From contig SKPY01000116.1 of the NCBI GenBank assembly GCA_007119305.1, positions 1 to 6,381 of the forward strand: a stretch of DNA of 6,381 nt, written 5' to 3'. The position numbers were made by a program, and so were the translations under genes. The stretch's first letter is position 1; each line of letters begins with the position of its first letter. Shown piece by piece: positions 5,547 through 6,381 of the stretch. This DNA comes from Nitriliruptorales bacterium (lineage in GTDB: Bacteria > Actinomycetota > Nitriliruptoria > Euzebyales > Egibacteraceae). The notes beneath the pieces were generated by a model that was not told the DNA's origin, searched no databases, and worked only from the letters and a program-made list of their open reading frames with translations.

Positions 5547-5585
5547 GGTCGCTGCTCCTGGTCTCGACGCGGTTTCCACCGTCCG

Positions 5586-5591
5586 ATGCTA
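5586..5591 (-). promoter_or_regulatory. Probable -10 element for the thiolase-lipoprotein pair
   Basis: On the minus strand this reads TAGCAT, fitting TANNNT. It ends six bases before GTG 5579, so transcription would start at about 5579-5580. That allows either a leaderless start at 5579 or a leader of about 33 bases with a Shine-Dalgarno for GTG 5546. In the rest of the 5580-5670 divergent spacer, a TAGGGA at 5641-5646 could be a weak -10 for the plus-strand gene, but it is not convincing. Confidence 0.45.
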
Positions 5592-5670
5592 GCGCTGACC
5601 GCTCGCGCGAGATTACGGGCGGGGGCAGGCGGGCACACGATAGGGACACACCCTGCTCGAGGAGGCGTCC

Positions 5671-6381
5671 ATGGAGCTCCCTGCTGTGACCAACGAACTG
5701 CTGATCGTCCTCGGGGTCGCGGTCGTCGTGATCGTCGCGCTCGTCGTCTTCGCCGTCGTCAACGCGACCAGGCGTCGCAAGCAGCGTGAGCAGCTGAAGG
5801 AGCGCTTCGGCCCCGAGTACGACCACACGGTCGAGGCGCACGGCACCCGCAAGGGGGTGTCCGACCTGCAGGGCCGCGTCGAGCAGCGCGAGAGCTTCGC
5901 GCCCGTCGACCCGGGCGAGGACACGCGCCAGCGGCTGCGCCAGCGCATGGCGGCGCTGCAGTTCCGCTTCGCCGACGAACCCGCCGACGTGCTGCTCGAG
6001 ACCCAGCGCGTGCTGCTCGACGGTCTGCGCGCCTGCGGCTACCCGGTCGCGGAGGACCGCGAGCGCGCGCTGAAGCTGCTGAGCGTGGATCACCCCGAGA
6101 TCACCCCGCAGATCCGCGGCCTGCTCGACGGGGCCTACGGTGGCGATGTGAGCCACATGCAGGCGCTGTTCGTCGCGGCGAAGCGGGCCCTGCGGGACAT
6201 TCTCCAGCTGACCTACGGCCCCGATGACCTCGACGGCTCGAGCGCGCGCGCAGCGGCGGCCGGGCACACCGCCGACGGTGGGGCCACGCCGGCAGGGCGG
6301 AGCGCCGACCGCTCCACGGACGCGGGACCGCTGCAGGATCAACCACACCAGACCGAGCGCCAGCCGGACCAGCCGCGCCAG
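5671..6381 (+). CDS. Single-span membrane protein of a conserved actinobacterial type, partial
   Basis: Open from ATG 5671 to the window edge, 237 residues, with no stop reached. AGGAGG (5660-5665), five bases upstream, is the best Shine-Dalgarno in the window. Residues 10-30 form one hydrophobic span (ELLIVLGVAVVVIVALVVF). The following NATRRRKQR suggests the rest is cytoplasmic. Then comes KERFGPEYDHTVEAHGTRKG, a signature I recall from a widespread actinobacterial family of uncharacterised membrane proteins. A helical, charged domain follows, with FRFADEPADVLLETQRVL, ACGYP and LSVDHPEITPQIRG, again like that family ('arFvDdP..av..ad.Lv', 'rGYP', 'lSvdHP'). From about residue 190 the sequence becomes low-complexity, rich in Gly/Ala then Gln/Pro/Asp, probably a disordered tail. 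No enzyme motif is seen. It is divergent from the thiolase. Function is unknown. Confidence 0.85.
   Translation, partial: MELPAVTNELLIVLGVAVVVIVALVVFAVVNATRRRKQREQLKERFGPEYDHTVEAHGTRKGVSDLQGRVEQRESFAPVDPGEDTRQRLRQRMAALQFRFADEPADVLLETQRVLLDGLRACGYPVAEDRERALKLLSVDHPEITPQIRGLLDGAYGGDVSHMQALFVAAKRALRDILQLTYGPDDLDGSSARAAAAGHTADGGATPAGRSADRSTDAGPLQDQPHQTERQPDQPRQ

Noticed and set aside
4434..5789. 451-residue open frame on the plus strand opposite the thiolase.
   Set aside because: It is the antisense shadow of the thiolase, which has all catalytic motifs. The translated product is Arg/Gly/His-rich and matches no family.

Overview
The window is very G+C-rich DNA (above 70% by eye). Its codons are dominated by G or C in the third position, GTG starts are used, and TANNNT-type -10 elements sit directly in front of start codons. 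This fits a high-GC actinomycete-type bacterium; I cannot name the species. No mobile elements, CRISPR, tRNA or rRNA were seen. It looks like ordinary chromosomal DNA with one clear regulated metabolic locus.

Layout. (1) On the left edge, on the minus strand, is the N-terminus of a leucyl-aminopeptidase-like gene (1-258, runs off the edge). (2) A short divergent spacer leads to two small plus-strand genes: a cupin protein with degenerate metal ligands (371-820) and a short protein resembling the C-terminal half of DUF3237-type proteins (843-1070). (3) Next is a thiamine-salvage locus. A -10 element is followed by a TPP-riboswitch-like leader (about 1150-1222), a sodium:solute symporter (1229-2677) and a TenA-family protein of the Cys-less TenA_E kind (2710-3339). 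A hot-dog thioesterase (3357-3749) follows closely. (4) A perfect GC hairpin (3751-3767) separates this from a minus-strand pair: a thiolase of the PcaF/PaaJ kind and a lipoprotein, joined by a four-base start/stop overlap. (5) Divergent from the thiolase, on the plus strand, is a single-span membrane protein that runs off the right edge (5671-6381).

The best find is the thiamine locus. The leader carries the characteristic GCCGAGA and GAACCTGATCCGG blocks of THI elements, a five-base-pair P2, a P3 and the facultative hairpin. Right behind it lie a symporter and TenA_E, which makes the symporter a good candidate for uptake of a thiamine precursor or breakdown product that TenA_E then salvages. 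The leader is odd. The part after CTGATCCGG is shorter than canonical, the Shine-Dalgarno sequence lies inside the aptamer's 3' end, and the predicted transcript start leaves little or no room for a P1 stem.

Three genes (cupin, thioesterase, thiolase) have a -10-like hexamer ending 6-8 bases before a possible start codon, which suggests leaderless transcription is common here.
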